Positions 1 through 6,461 of a stretch of 12,421 nucleotides of DNA are shown one piece after another; the stretch's first letter is position 1; each line of letters opens with the position of its first letter. Source of the DNA: JAHRVQ01 sp047616645 (GTDB lineage: Bacteria; Pseudomonadota; Gammaproteobacteria; Pseudomonadales; Azotimanducaceae). Both the position numbers and the translations under genes were made by a program. The notes under the pieces were generated by a model. That model did not search any database and had not been told where the DNA came from. It worked only from the letters and a program-made list of their open reading frames with translations. The stretch spans positions 1-12,421 of the forward strand of contig JBLHIH010000117.1 of assembly GCA_047616645.1 (NCBI GenBank), written 5' to 3'.

Positions 1-5
1 GTCAT
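1..5 (-). CDS. 5' end of a gene running off the left edge (start codon only)
   Basis: Read on the minus strand, an ATG at bases 5-3 is preceded by AAGGAAGG (bases 21-14) with an 8-base spacer, an excellent Shine-Dalgarno arrangement. Only the start codon and two further bases lie in the window, so the product cannot be named. An operator-like palindrome sits about 60 bases upstream on the same strand, which supports a real, regulated gene beginning here. The call rests on the ribosome binding site and the upstream palindrome alone; no coding signal can be tested. Confidence 0.4.
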
Positions 6-13
6 ATATAATT

Positions 14-21
14 CCTTCCTT
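14..21 (-). promoter_or_regulatory. Shine-Dalgarno site of the gene at the left edge
   Basis: The minus strand reads AAGGAAGG, a near-perfect anti-16S match, 8 bases before ATG at base 5. It is the main reason for proposing a gene start at the window edge. Confidence 0.45.
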
Positions 22-62
22 ATAAAATAGTGGTCCTAATAAATAGCGGCACCTACTAATCG

Positions 63-80
63 ATTGTTAGTGCTAACGAT
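63..80. promoter_or_regulatory. 18-bp operator-like palindrome (LacI-family style)
   Basis: ATTGTTAG-TG-CTAACGAT is an inverted repeat with 8-base arms and one mismatch. GTTAG..CTAAC arms around a short centre are typical of operators bound by LacI-family sugar regulators; from memory it resembles the Xanthomonas xyl-box. It lies about 60 bases upstream of the minus-strand gene start at base 5 and is not followed by a T-run, so an operator fits better than a terminator. The regulator and regulated gene are not visible, so the family assignment is inference. Confidence 0.4.
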
Positions 81-241
81 ACAAGTAATGTTTCTGCTCA
101 CAATGCTGCCTTGATAATCAAACACACGGCAGATAATCACTTGCGCGATATCAGAATAAAAATTTCTGATCTATAGGCCGTCTGAACTTCCTTGCATTAG
201 CCCGCTCATTATATTTTATGTGTGATGTAGAAGAAATTTTA

Positions 242-984
242 TTACTTCATCAAAACCTTTTCGAGTTCTGTATTAAAATCCGGTCCGTCGAGCATGTGCT
301 CCCATTCTGAATCAGTGAGTAGCCTGTAGGGTATTTGGTGGCGATCAAAAGCCTCTGCCATTTTGACACTTTTATTGAATGGCACATCGGTATCTTTTTT
401 TCCATGAAGTAGTAGAGTCGGAGGATAACTGGCGCTTACATTTTTGATCCTTATTGTAGATTGCACTCGGCTTCGAATACCCATCTCCTGTGACATCCCC
501 ATCCCCATAAAACGATACGATGGCCTTTGGCCGCGGTTCAACACGATAGCCTAGAGATAGCGCGAGGTAGCCTTCAGCCGAATGACCAACAACTACAATC
601 CGCTCTGGGTCAAGATTGAATTGTTTCGCCCCATATCACGTAGCCAATAAGACGCATCCTCTACGTCTGACAATATGTCGGGCAGCTTGGTCTCTGGCGC
701 TAGTCAATTGACGCGAGTATGAATCCAGCATCGATATACTTTTGTAGTTGCCAGGGTAGTATCCAGCCTCGAAAACCAAAAACCAGCGCACCTCCATGAA
801 TATACAGAATGACCGGTCAAGGGTTTTCAGTAGGCAAAGATGGTTGATAGACATCGACCTGAATCCCATGTCCACTGACGGTTTTGTACGTATGGGTAGA
901 TAAAACGTAGGTATCTTGGGAGAACACAGGCTCAACGCAGAAGAGCAATAAAACGAATAACTTAAAAATCAGCCTTGTACTAAA
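242..984 (-). pseudogene. Decayed secreted alpha/beta hydrolase
   Basis: Reading the minus strand across frames rebuilds a recognisable alpha/beta hydrolase. It has a hydrophobic leader (LIFKLFVLLLFCVEPVFSQ, about 972-916), an oxyanion-hole block (VILYIHGGALVFG), then SID/APETKLPDILSDVEDASYWLRD, a nucleophile block (VVGHSAEGYLAL) and a C-terminal block (PPTLLLHGKKDTDVP) ending at 242. Visible lesions are: an in-frame TGA at 819-817; loss of about 7 bases after SID near 700, giving a TAG and a frameshift; a further frameshift near 620-630; and a frameshift plus probable internal deletion near 450-480, because the usual segment between the nucleophile and PPTLL blocks is too short. The nucleophile elbow reads GHSAE instead of GHSAG, and no standard start codon remains in frame. 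It follows the membrane protein gene at 986-1543 by a few bases and was probably its operon partner. It is almost certainly non-functional. Confidence 0.85.
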
Positions 985-985
985 A

Positions 986-1543
986 TCAGTGTTCTACCAA
1001 AGGAAACATGGCAGGAATAGCTTGCGCTGCGCTGACTAAGAGCAAAAGCGCATAGTGTGTGTTTTTATGTTTCGTCATCATTGCGACCAGAAATATCAAC
1101 ATCATTGTCAACATAAAAACCGGTGGGGGAGCATTAATTACCCCTGGAAGGTAATCTGCGCCAAGAGCGGCGGATTCGTGAAGAAAGAGAAAGATGTAAA
1201 CACCGCCTGATGAAGAAAAATAGACGTCATCTAAATCGATTTTTTCGTTATCTTTTAGCCTGCTTGGGACTAGTGTTGTTACCGCTAAGGTGAAGAAGAT
1301 AACAGGTGCTATGACAACGAACACTGTAGAGGTCGCTTCCAGGTCAACTAATCGATAAGCCCAGATACCGCTTAAGTGGCCGATTACATTGAAGATTAAC
1401 CAAAAGCAAAGCAATAGAAATAAAGTGGGATTCTTAACATGCTGCCAATTTCGGGTAATATGGCCTATATAGGTCAGGATGGCTGATATCGCTATTGCGC
1501 CGACCAGCCCGATTAACACCATTAGAAATTCGAAGAAGGTCAT
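986..1543 (-). CDS. Small multi-spanning membrane protein, unknown function
   Basis: I do not recognise this 185-residue protein. It is strongly hydrophobic, with about five or six predicted membrane segments: roughly residues 3-27, 41-66, 73-93, a weaker one near 114-128, 136-156 and 161-180. A short polar loop (KDNEKIDLDD, about 97-106) lies between the third and fourth. No catalytic or binding motif stands out. The ATG at 1543 begins directly with a membrane segment; the Shine-Dalgarno site upstream is weak (AGG). Its stop codon nearly touches the start of the decayed hydrolase downstream on the same strand, suggesting a former two-gene unit. If its job depended on that hydrolase, it may be losing its function, but its reading frame is intact. 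Confidence 0.65.
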   Translation of the reverse strand: MTFFEFLMVLIGLVGAIAISAILTYIGHITRNWQHVKNPTLFLLLCFWLIFNVIGHLSGIWAYRLVDLEATSTVFVVIAPVIFFTLAVTTLVPSRLKDNEKIDLDDVYFSSSGGVYIFLFLHESAALGADYLPGVINAPPPVFMLTMMLIFLVAMMTKHKNTHYALLLLVSAAQAIPAMFPLVEH

Positions 1544-1761
1544 CTAGCTGCCTAACGCAATCACATGCGGCGCTTCGCACAATGTGCTTGAATAGAGAAT
1601 GAATGGACTATCGCCATATTACCGTTGTAAAAATTACAGCGCAATACCTTTCCAAGAGGCGACTATGGATCGGAAACCAAGCTGCCATCTAGTCTAAACA
1701 AGACACTCAGGCGTTCAGCCAACGATTAGCGATGGCGAAGTGTTTCTCAGCTGCATCGCGG

Positions 1762-1788
1762 GCATCCCATAAAAATCGAATGGGATGC
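1762..1788. repeat. Perfect 9-bp inverted repeat after the NTF2-like gene
   Basis: GCATCCCAT and ATGGGATGC are perfect complements separated by nine bases (AAAAATCGA). The repeat starts 6 bases past the stop of the minus-strand gene ending at 1795. Flanking CTCA/TGAG-type complementarity could extend the structure. No T-run follows on the minus strand, so it is at best an atypical terminator or an mRNA 3'-end stabiliser. Confidence 0.5.
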
Positions 1789-1794
1789 TGAGGC

Positions 1795-2169
1795 TTAAGC
1801 GGCAGGCCCTTCTACATGGAAGAGTTTATTATAGATGCTCCATCGGCCGTCGGTTTTTAGAAAAGACAAGGTGTCTAGAAAGGTCATTCCCAGATAATCA
1901 TCACGGACGCGAGATATGGCAGTATCGCCAGCGATATCGAGGGATATTATTTCAAGCCTTGCTGGCTCCCCCTTTTCCTTCGGTGAAGGTTGTTGGCTCG
2001 TTACAAAGCCGGCGAATTCATCCACTGACATTTGATGTAAACCATCCTCGAGATAGCCCGTGATTTTCGCATTCGGATGAAATGCAGCATGCGTTTTCTC
2101 ATCACTGGATTCATACATGCAGTCGAAGTAAGTCTGAATAGTCTCTTTTATTTGATTTTCATCACTCAT
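1795..2169 (-). CDS. NTF2-like (putative lumazine-binding type) protein
   Basis: This 124-residue cytoplasmic protein looks like a single-domain member of the NTF2-like/SnoaL superfamily, closest in pattern to the putative lumazine-binding proteins (PF12893). The N-terminal helix (IKETIQTYFDCMYESSDE, about 7-24) is followed by the fold's HPNAKITGYLEDG turn (31-43). The sheet strands RLEIISLDIAGDTAISRVRDDY (71-92) and FLDTLSFLKTDGRWSIYNKLFH (97-118) follow, with the characteristic G-RW-I-NK ending. Members act as small-molecule binding or isomerase-like domains, but substrates are usually unknown and none is implied here. The ATG at 2169 has AAGGAAA about 8 bases upstream. It is transcribed alone, with wide gaps on both sides. 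Confidence 0.8.
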   Translation of the reverse strand: MSDENQIKETIQTYFDCMYESSDEKTHAAFHPNAKITGYLEDGLHQMSVDEFAGFVTSQQPSPKEKGEPARLEIISLDIAGDTAISRVRDDYLGMTFLDTLSFLKTDGRWSIYNKLFHVEGPAA

Positions 2170-2335
2170 GGCTTTGTTTCCTTATGCTAATGATACCTTG
2201 GGATCTCCCGCACTCGACTCGCCGATAGCTGATCGCAAGGGTAATAATTTGTGGTGGCGTTGTCGCGAAAACCATCAAATTTTCAGTCATCAGAAATTGC
2301 AGTGAACAGTTTATCATCAATACTTGCTAACAGGC

Positions 2336-2349
2336 TATTCAGGTGAATA
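2336..2349. repeat. Perfect 14-bp palindrome TATTCA-GG-TGAATA
   Basis: The sequence is a perfect inverted repeat of 6-base arms around GG, in the 271-base gap between the DMT transporter and the NTF2-like gene, about 170 bases upstream of the latter's start. There is no T-run on either side. It could be an operator for the downstream minus-strand gene, or chance in AT-rich DNA. Confidence 0.3.
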
Positions 2350-2440
2350 ATGGGCGCCGAAGTAAAATTAACTTTGGGTTATAGCGTACCTAGTGTCTTT
2401 AATTCGCTCCTGCATAAGATTGCGTATAAGAAGATTGTGG

Positions 2441-2878
2441 TCACCGTACCATTAAGAATGCACCCGCAAGCAATAGAAGAGCGCCGATAATTCGGTTTAC
2501 GCCCAGTTCACGTACAGGTACGCCAAATGCACCAAAATAATCTATGACTAAACCCACTAGAAGTTGGCCGACAACGATTAAGGTTATTGCGGAAGTGGCA
2601 CCGAGTTTAGGAATGGTATGACTTAAGGTTAGATAAAGAACTAGACCTAATGCACCACAACCAAGCATGTACCATGGCAAGGTGCGCCATTCGTGAATAA
2701 GTTCTCCCCGACGAAAGACAAGCAGTACCAACGATGCTGCAGCGCCGCCCAGGTGAACAATGAAACTGCTCGAAGCACCACCGATACGTTGTGCCATTGC
2801 GCCAGCTATCGGTACTTGTGTACCGACCGCGACGCCGCCCATCAATCCGACTGCAATTACGATAGCCATTTCTATCAA
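2441..2878 (-). CDS. DMT-superfamily transporter, YdcZ/DUF606 type
   Basis: At 145 residues this matches the usual size of the DUF606/YdcZ family (PF04657), small inner-membrane proteins of the drug/metabolite transporter superfamily that are thought to pair. About five membrane segments are seen, near residues 3-20, 37-55, 68-88, 93-113 and 127-144. The family's opening pattern is clear: GLMGGVAVGTQVPIAGAMAQRIGG (11-34), followed by SSSFIVHLGGAAASLVLL. GATSAITLIVVGQLLVGLVIDYFG (92-115) is the conserved second half. TTG at 2878 is chosen as the start because AAGGAG ends 7 bases before it, whereas the ATG at 2869 would lie 16 bases away. The transported compound is unknown. A foldable leader lies 37-98 bases upstream. 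Its paired half, if needed, is not in the window. Confidence 0.85.
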   Translation of the reverse strand: MIEMAIVIAVGLMGGVAVGTQVPIAGAMAQRIGGASSSFIVHLGGAAASLVLLVFRRGELIHEWRTLPWYMLGCGALGLVLYLTLSHTIPKLGATSAITLIVVGQLLVGLVIDYFGAFGVPVRELGVNRIIGALLLLAGAFLMVR

Positions 2879-2885
2879 GTTTTTT

Positions 2886-2891
2886 CTCCTT
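2886..2891 (-). promoter_or_regulatory. Shine-Dalgarno site deciding a TTG start
   Basis: Minus-strand AAGGAG lies 7 bases upstream of TTG at 2878, supporting TTG over the in-frame ATG nine bases further on. An out-of-frame ATG at 2894 overlaps this site and could compete for ribosomes. Confidence 0.55.
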
Positions 2892-2915
2892 CATAACATG
2901 TATATATTTAATAAT

Positions 2916-2976
2916 CTTAGTTAGGCATGGGGGATGAAAGAAATACCCAGTATCCTCTGGGCATCTCTAACTTAAG
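2916..2976 (-). other. Foldable 61-nt leader upstream of the DMT transporter gene
   Basis: On the minus strand, CUUAAGUUAG (2976-2967) pairs with CUAACUAAG (2924-2916) as a 9-bp closing stem with one bulged A. Inside, CCCAG (2961-2957) and CUGGG (2950-2946) form a 5-bp hairpin with loop AGGAUA, and GAUG/CAUC could stack between them. The structure ends 37 bases before the TTG start and has no U-run, so it is not a simple terminator. It could be a cis-regulatory RNA, but it matches no riboswitch class I recognise. Confidence 0.35.
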
Positions 2977-3105
2977 ACTGTGAGTTCTTTTGATGTATTC
3001 GGTTTGAAATTTTTAAAGATAGCGTGCTAATTTGAATAGAGGTCCTCCGAAATCAGTGTGCACCCAAGCACTTTGCTGAATCATGGACAGATTTGCTCGC
3101 TTATA

Positions 3106-4470
3106 TTACTTTGTTATTGCACTTATCGAATCTGTTAGGGTTTGAACTAGAGTGTCGATCTCAGATTTTGTGATGATTAGAGGTGGAGAAACTGCCAGTG
3201 TCCCAACCGTAGGTAGTGGTCTAACTATCACACCTTTTTCTCGTGCCATTGTAGCAACTTTTAAAGGTATCTTTAAGCTTGCATCAAAATTTTCTTTGCT
3301 ATGTTTATCTGATACCAATTGAATTCCGGCTATGAGTCCAGCGCCTCTTATTTCCCCAACGTTAGGTAGGTTCATTAGCGTTTGTAGTTGCTCGTGTAAG
3401 TATGTACCGTTGGTTTTTGCAGTTGATATGAGGTTTTCTTTTTCAATTAAGCCAATATTGGCAAGCGCCACCGCTGCGCCAACTGGATGCCCGCTGTAGG
3501 TGTAGCCGTGCATAAAGGCGCCAATTTTATCTGAGCCGGTTTTTAGTACTTCCCAAATGGATTCAGAAATGAATGCCGCTGACATAGGGAAATAACCACT
3601 AGTAAGCCCCTTTGCTGTGGCCATCATGTCGGGCTCTAATCCGAGCTGGGGGGAGCCGAACCAAGAGCCCAGTCTGCCGAATCCACAAATGACTTCATCT
3701 GCCACTAATAGTATATCGTTAGCTTGGAGTAGTTTTTTTAGCTTGGGGTAATAACCTTCTGGCGGGACAATAATTCCGCCTGCACCCATAATAGGCTCTG
3801 CAAAGAATGCTGCAATGGTGTCCGCGCCCTCAGTCTCTATCAATACGGCGACGTTGTTGATCAGGCGATCGCAAAATTCTTCTTCAGTTTCGTCTGGCAG
3901 GCCACGGCTGTAAAAATGTGGGCAGTCAGTGCGTAGTACAAAGTCTAAGGGGATGGGGAAGTCTTTGTGGAACCCAGTTAGTCCCGTCAGGCTAGCAGTA
4001 CTGATGCTTGTTCCATGATAGGCCTGTTCTCTGGCGATAATTTTTATTTTTGAAGGGGCGCCTCGTAGTGTGTGATAGTGCCAGGCGATCTTGATTAGAG
4101 TGTCATTGCAATCACTACCGGAGGAGCCAAAAAATACTTTTGTTAGCCCCTCTGGTGCATGTTCGATAAGCTTCTCTGCTAGTTCAACTTGCCAAGGGTT
4201 AGATGCATTAGCAAAGCTGTGGTAGTAGCCCAGTTGTTCAGCGGATGATTTCATTGCATCGGCGAGTTCAACACGACCGTAACCTGCGTTGACGCACCAT
4301 AGGCCAGCGACCGCATCGAGCAGTTCTTTGCCATCAGCATCGGTGATATGGCTGCCAGAAGCAGAGACGATCATTTGAGGACCGTTTTCTACCAAAGCGG
4401 ATATAGATGATGCAGGATGAAGCAGAACCTTTGCATCTTTTTCGATGAGTTGTTTAATATCTTGTGCCAT
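3106..4470 (-). CDS. Class III PLP aminotransferase (GABA/omega-amino acid:pyruvate type)
   Basis: This 454-residue protein is a full-length fold-type I, class III transaminase. LWCVNAGYGR (57-66) is the substrate-pocket motif of omega-transaminases. GSSGSDCNDT (115-124) is the PLP-phosphate loop, and Y151-H152-G153 stacks on the cofactor. D258 in VADEV binds the pyridine nitrogen, K287 in ATAKGLTSG forms the Schiff base, YSGHP (325-329) is the conserved phosphate-binding turn, and R417 (VIVRPLP) matches the mobile carboxylate-binding arginine. The SGSD rather than SGSE loop and the FHKDFPIPLDFVLRTDCPHFYSRG segment resemble plant-type GABA:pyruvate transaminases and bacterial relatives acting on putrescine, GABA or beta-alanine. 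The exact amine cannot be read from sequence. The ATG at 4470 has AAGG about 8 bases upstream. It lies 105 bases after natB with no terminator visible, so co-transcription is possible. The succinylornithine transaminase role (AstC) is a less likely alternative. Confidence 0.88.
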   Translation of the reverse strand: MAQDIKQLIEKDAKVLLHPASSISALVENGPQMIVSASGSHITDADGKELLDAVAGLWCVNAGYGRVELADAMKSSAEQLGYYHSFANASNPWQVELAEKLIEHAPEGLTKVFFGSSGSDCNDTLIKIAWHYHTLRGAPSKIKIIAREQAYHGTSISTASLTGLTGFHKDFPIPLDFVLRTDCPHFYSRGLPDETEEEFCDRLINNVAVLIETEGADTIAAFFAEPIMGAGGIIVPPEGYYPKLKKLLQANDILLVADEVICGFGRLGSWFGSPQLGLEPDMMATAKGLTSGYFPMSAAFISESIWEVLKTGSDKIGAFMHGYTYSGHPVGAAVALANIGLIEKENLISTAKTNGTYLHEQLQTLMNLPNVGEIRGAGLIAGIQLVSDKHSKENFDASLKIPLKVATMAREKGVIVRPLPTVGTLAVSPPLIITKSEIDTLVQTLTDSISAITK

Positions 4471-4575
4471 CTGATATGCCTTGTTTTGTGCGCAGGTTTA
4501 CGAGCAAGTTTAAGAAGCCAAATCTTACTCTCAGAAAGGCTGTGATGAAAGCTTGGTAAAGCACAAAAGCAAAAA

Positions 4576-5739
4576 TTAATTTGCGATGATAGATTCTCTT
4601 TCAAACAACTTCGCGGTCACAAAGGAGAGGCCTATTCCAAGTAGCAAGCAGGATATGGCGGAGAGGAAATACCCGATTATGGGTACACTTTTGCCGCCGA
4701 GGATATCAACGAGTAGTAGGTGCTGTCCGAGTATAGGAATGCCGAACATCCAATCTTGGGTCAGCAGAGGTTTAAATGTCATATAGAGAGACGGAATGAC
4801 AGGCAATATGGTTAATAGCCCGATGTAGGATTGTGCATCTTTGAAGGATTTGGCGAAGATGCCTAAAAACATTTGCATACTTGCTGCTAGAAAGGCCAAA
4901 GGCATTGTGGCGATCAACATGGCGAGGATCTGCGTCACGCGAATACTGAAGGTCATACCAATTTGATCGAGGGGCACTTGTAACATAGAGGCGATGCATA
5001 AGACCAAGGTCAATGCCATTCCCAGTGAGGAAAATAAGCTTGATGCGAACCATTTCCCCATGACGATCTGATATCTTTCTACTGGATTGATTATTAGGGG
5101 TTCTAAGGTTTTACGCTCGCGTTCACCGGCTGTGCTATCAACAGCGATACCCATGCCAGAAACAAATGCCGCCAAGATAATATATAAGGGTATAAAGTTT
5201 AATGCTTGGGCTGTTCGTTCCTGTTTACTCGCGACATCTACTTCTCGAGAATTCACGGCATTCATGACTTCTGGAGAAACGCCTCTTACGATAAGCCTTA
5301 AGGATGCTATCTCTCTGTTATATCTCCGCAGCAAACCTTCAGCCTGACCTATTGTTGGTCGGGAATCTGTACGTGACCCGTCTTGAACAACATCAATAGA
5401 AATAGGGCGTAATGCTTTTAGTTTTTCCTGATAGTTTTCAGGAATGATGAACACCAGTTCTTGATCTTTGTTCTTGACGGCAAACTTGGCATCCCCTTCG
5501 AAATGCTCAATGGTCACATCACGTTCTTCAAGCCATTGAATTAAGGCGGGAGCATGTTCTGCACCGGATACTGGAATCGTAATACTTTCGGTACTGTTTC
5601 TAAGTTCTATGATGGCCGTCAACATAAAATAGACGAGACCGGGCGCGAGTATGGGAAACAAAAAAGCGGACATGATGGCGCGCTTGTCCCGGCTTCCGTC
5701 TTTAAGCTCTTTTCTGAAAACTGCCATGATGGGATGCAT
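4576..5739 (-). CDS. natB: ABC-2 family permease, NatB type
   Basis: This 387-residue inner-membrane protein has the NatB layout: a cytoplasmic start (FRKELKDGSRDKRA), one membrane helix at about 21-44, a large extracytoplasmic domain of about 135 residues, then five helices near 180-200, 231-252, 270-293, 303-320 and 353-376. GERERKTLEPLIINPVERYQIVMGKW (206-231) is the hallmark cytoplasmic loop of ABC-2 permeases. NatAB of Bacillus is a sodium exporter, but distant relatives with this layout export varied compounds, so substrate is not inferred. The ATG at 5739 shares one base with the natA stop codon (TAATG) and has GAAGGA 6 bases upstream, indicating translational coupling. A start at residue 5 is possible. 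It pairs with the ATPase encoded directly upstream. Confidence 0.85.
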   Translation of the reverse strand: MHPIMAVFRKELKDGSRDKRAIMSAFLFPILAPGLVYFMLTAIIELRNSTESITIPVSGAEHAPALIQWLEERDVTIEHFEGDAKFAVKNKDQELVFIIPENYQEKLKALRPISIDVVQDGSRTDSRPTIGQAEGLLRRYNREIASLRLIVRGVSPEVMNAVNSREVDVASKQERTAQALNFIPLYIILAAFVSGMGIAVDSTAGERERKTLEPLIINPVERYQIVMGKWFASSLFSSLGMALTLVLCIASMLQVPLDQIGMTFSIRVTQILAMLIATMPLAFLAASMQMFLGIFAKSFKDAQSYIGLLTILPVIPSLYMTFKPLLTQDWMFGIPILGQHLLLVDILGGKSVPIIGYFLSAISCLLLGIGLSFVTAKLFERESIIAN

Positions 5740-6461
5740 TAGATGTCCTTCTCCGCCAGTTTTACAAAGGCATCTTCAAGATTATCTTCTCCGGCACTTT
5801 CTCGAATCTCATCCGTGGTACCTGTCGCCACTACGGTTCCCTGTGAAACGATGATGATTTTATCGCAGAGTCTGGATACTTCGTGCATAAGATGACTTGA
5901 GAAAAGCACTGCGACACCTTGCCGTTTTAGTTCCGTGATTATTTCTCTGACAGTTCGCGTGGTCATCACATCTAAGCCGTTTGTTGGTTCATCTAATATC
6001 ACGTTCGAAGGGCTGTGAATAAGTGAGCGAGAAAGGCATACCTTCATACGCTCGCCTTGGGAAAAACCTTCTACTCTTCTGTCAGCGATTGGGTTCATGT
6101 CGAGGAGACCGATTAACTCAGCTGCTTTGTTTTCTAATTCGTTTTCGTTTACACCGTGGAGACGTCCAAAATAATGGATATGCTCTCTAGCTGTCAGGCG
6201 TGTATAGAGTCCGTGACTATCGGGTAAAACACCGATTTTTTTTTGGGCTGCAACTCTGTCTGTTCTTAAATTAAACTCATCAACAAAGGCTTCACCGGAA
6301 TCTTGTTTTAACAGTCCATAGAGTATTCTTAATGTAGTGGATTTGCCTGCGCCGTTTGGACCAAGTAGACCGGTGACAAGATTATTGTCCGCTGTGAAGC
6401 TGATATCTTTTACCGCTCGGACATCACCGAAGGTTTTGCAAAGTGATGCTACTTTAATCAT
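5739..6461 (-). CDS. natA: ABC transporter ATP-binding protein, NatA type
   Basis: This 240-residue ATPase drives the partner permease. Walker A is GPNGAGKST (34-42), the signature is FSQGERMKV (133-141), Walker B is NVILDEP (153-159), the D-loop is NGLD (161-164) and the switch histidine is H190 in SSHLM. At the Q-loop position the sequence reads LPDSHGLYTRLT, with D81 where many ABC ATPases have glutamine; from memory, PD-GLY is seen in NatA relatives. The start at 6461 is preferred over an in-frame ATG 60 bases upstream because GAGGAG lies 7 bases before it and family homology begins at MIKV. The gene overlaps the upstream hydrolase by 8 bases (ATGATTAA) and the downstream permease by one base. 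Confidence 0.9.
   Translation of the reverse strand: MIKVASLCKTFGDVRAVKDISFTADNNLVTGLLGPNGAGKSTTLRILYGLLKQDSGEAFVDEFNLRTDRVAAQKKIGVLPDSHGLYTRLTAREHIHYFGRLHGVNENELENKAAELIGLLDMNPIADRRVEGFSQGERMKVCLSRSLIHSPSNVILDEPTNGLDVMTTRTVREIITELKRQGVAVLFSSHLMHEVSRLCDKIIIVSQGTVVATGTTDEIRESAGEDNLEDAFVKLAEKDI

Noticed and set aside
150..170. ATCAGAA/TTCTGAT inverted repeat as a terminator
   Set aside because: The 7-bp stem is AT-rich, has no T-run after it and is not unusual in such DNA.
242..544. Free-standing 100-residue gene on the minus strand
   Set aside because: It is the C-terminal piece of the decayed hydrolase. Upstream blocks of the same protein are readable in other frames, and its apparent start lies inside the nucleophile region in the wrong frame.
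636..935. 99-residue minus-strand reading frame
   Set aside because: It is a shifted frame across the same hydrolase pseudogene. The true blocks (HGG motif, APETKLP) are in other frames.
1785..2063. Plus-strand reading frame opposite the NTF2-like gene
   Set aside because: It is antisense to a gene with recognisable family motifs and has no ribosome site or known motif of its own.
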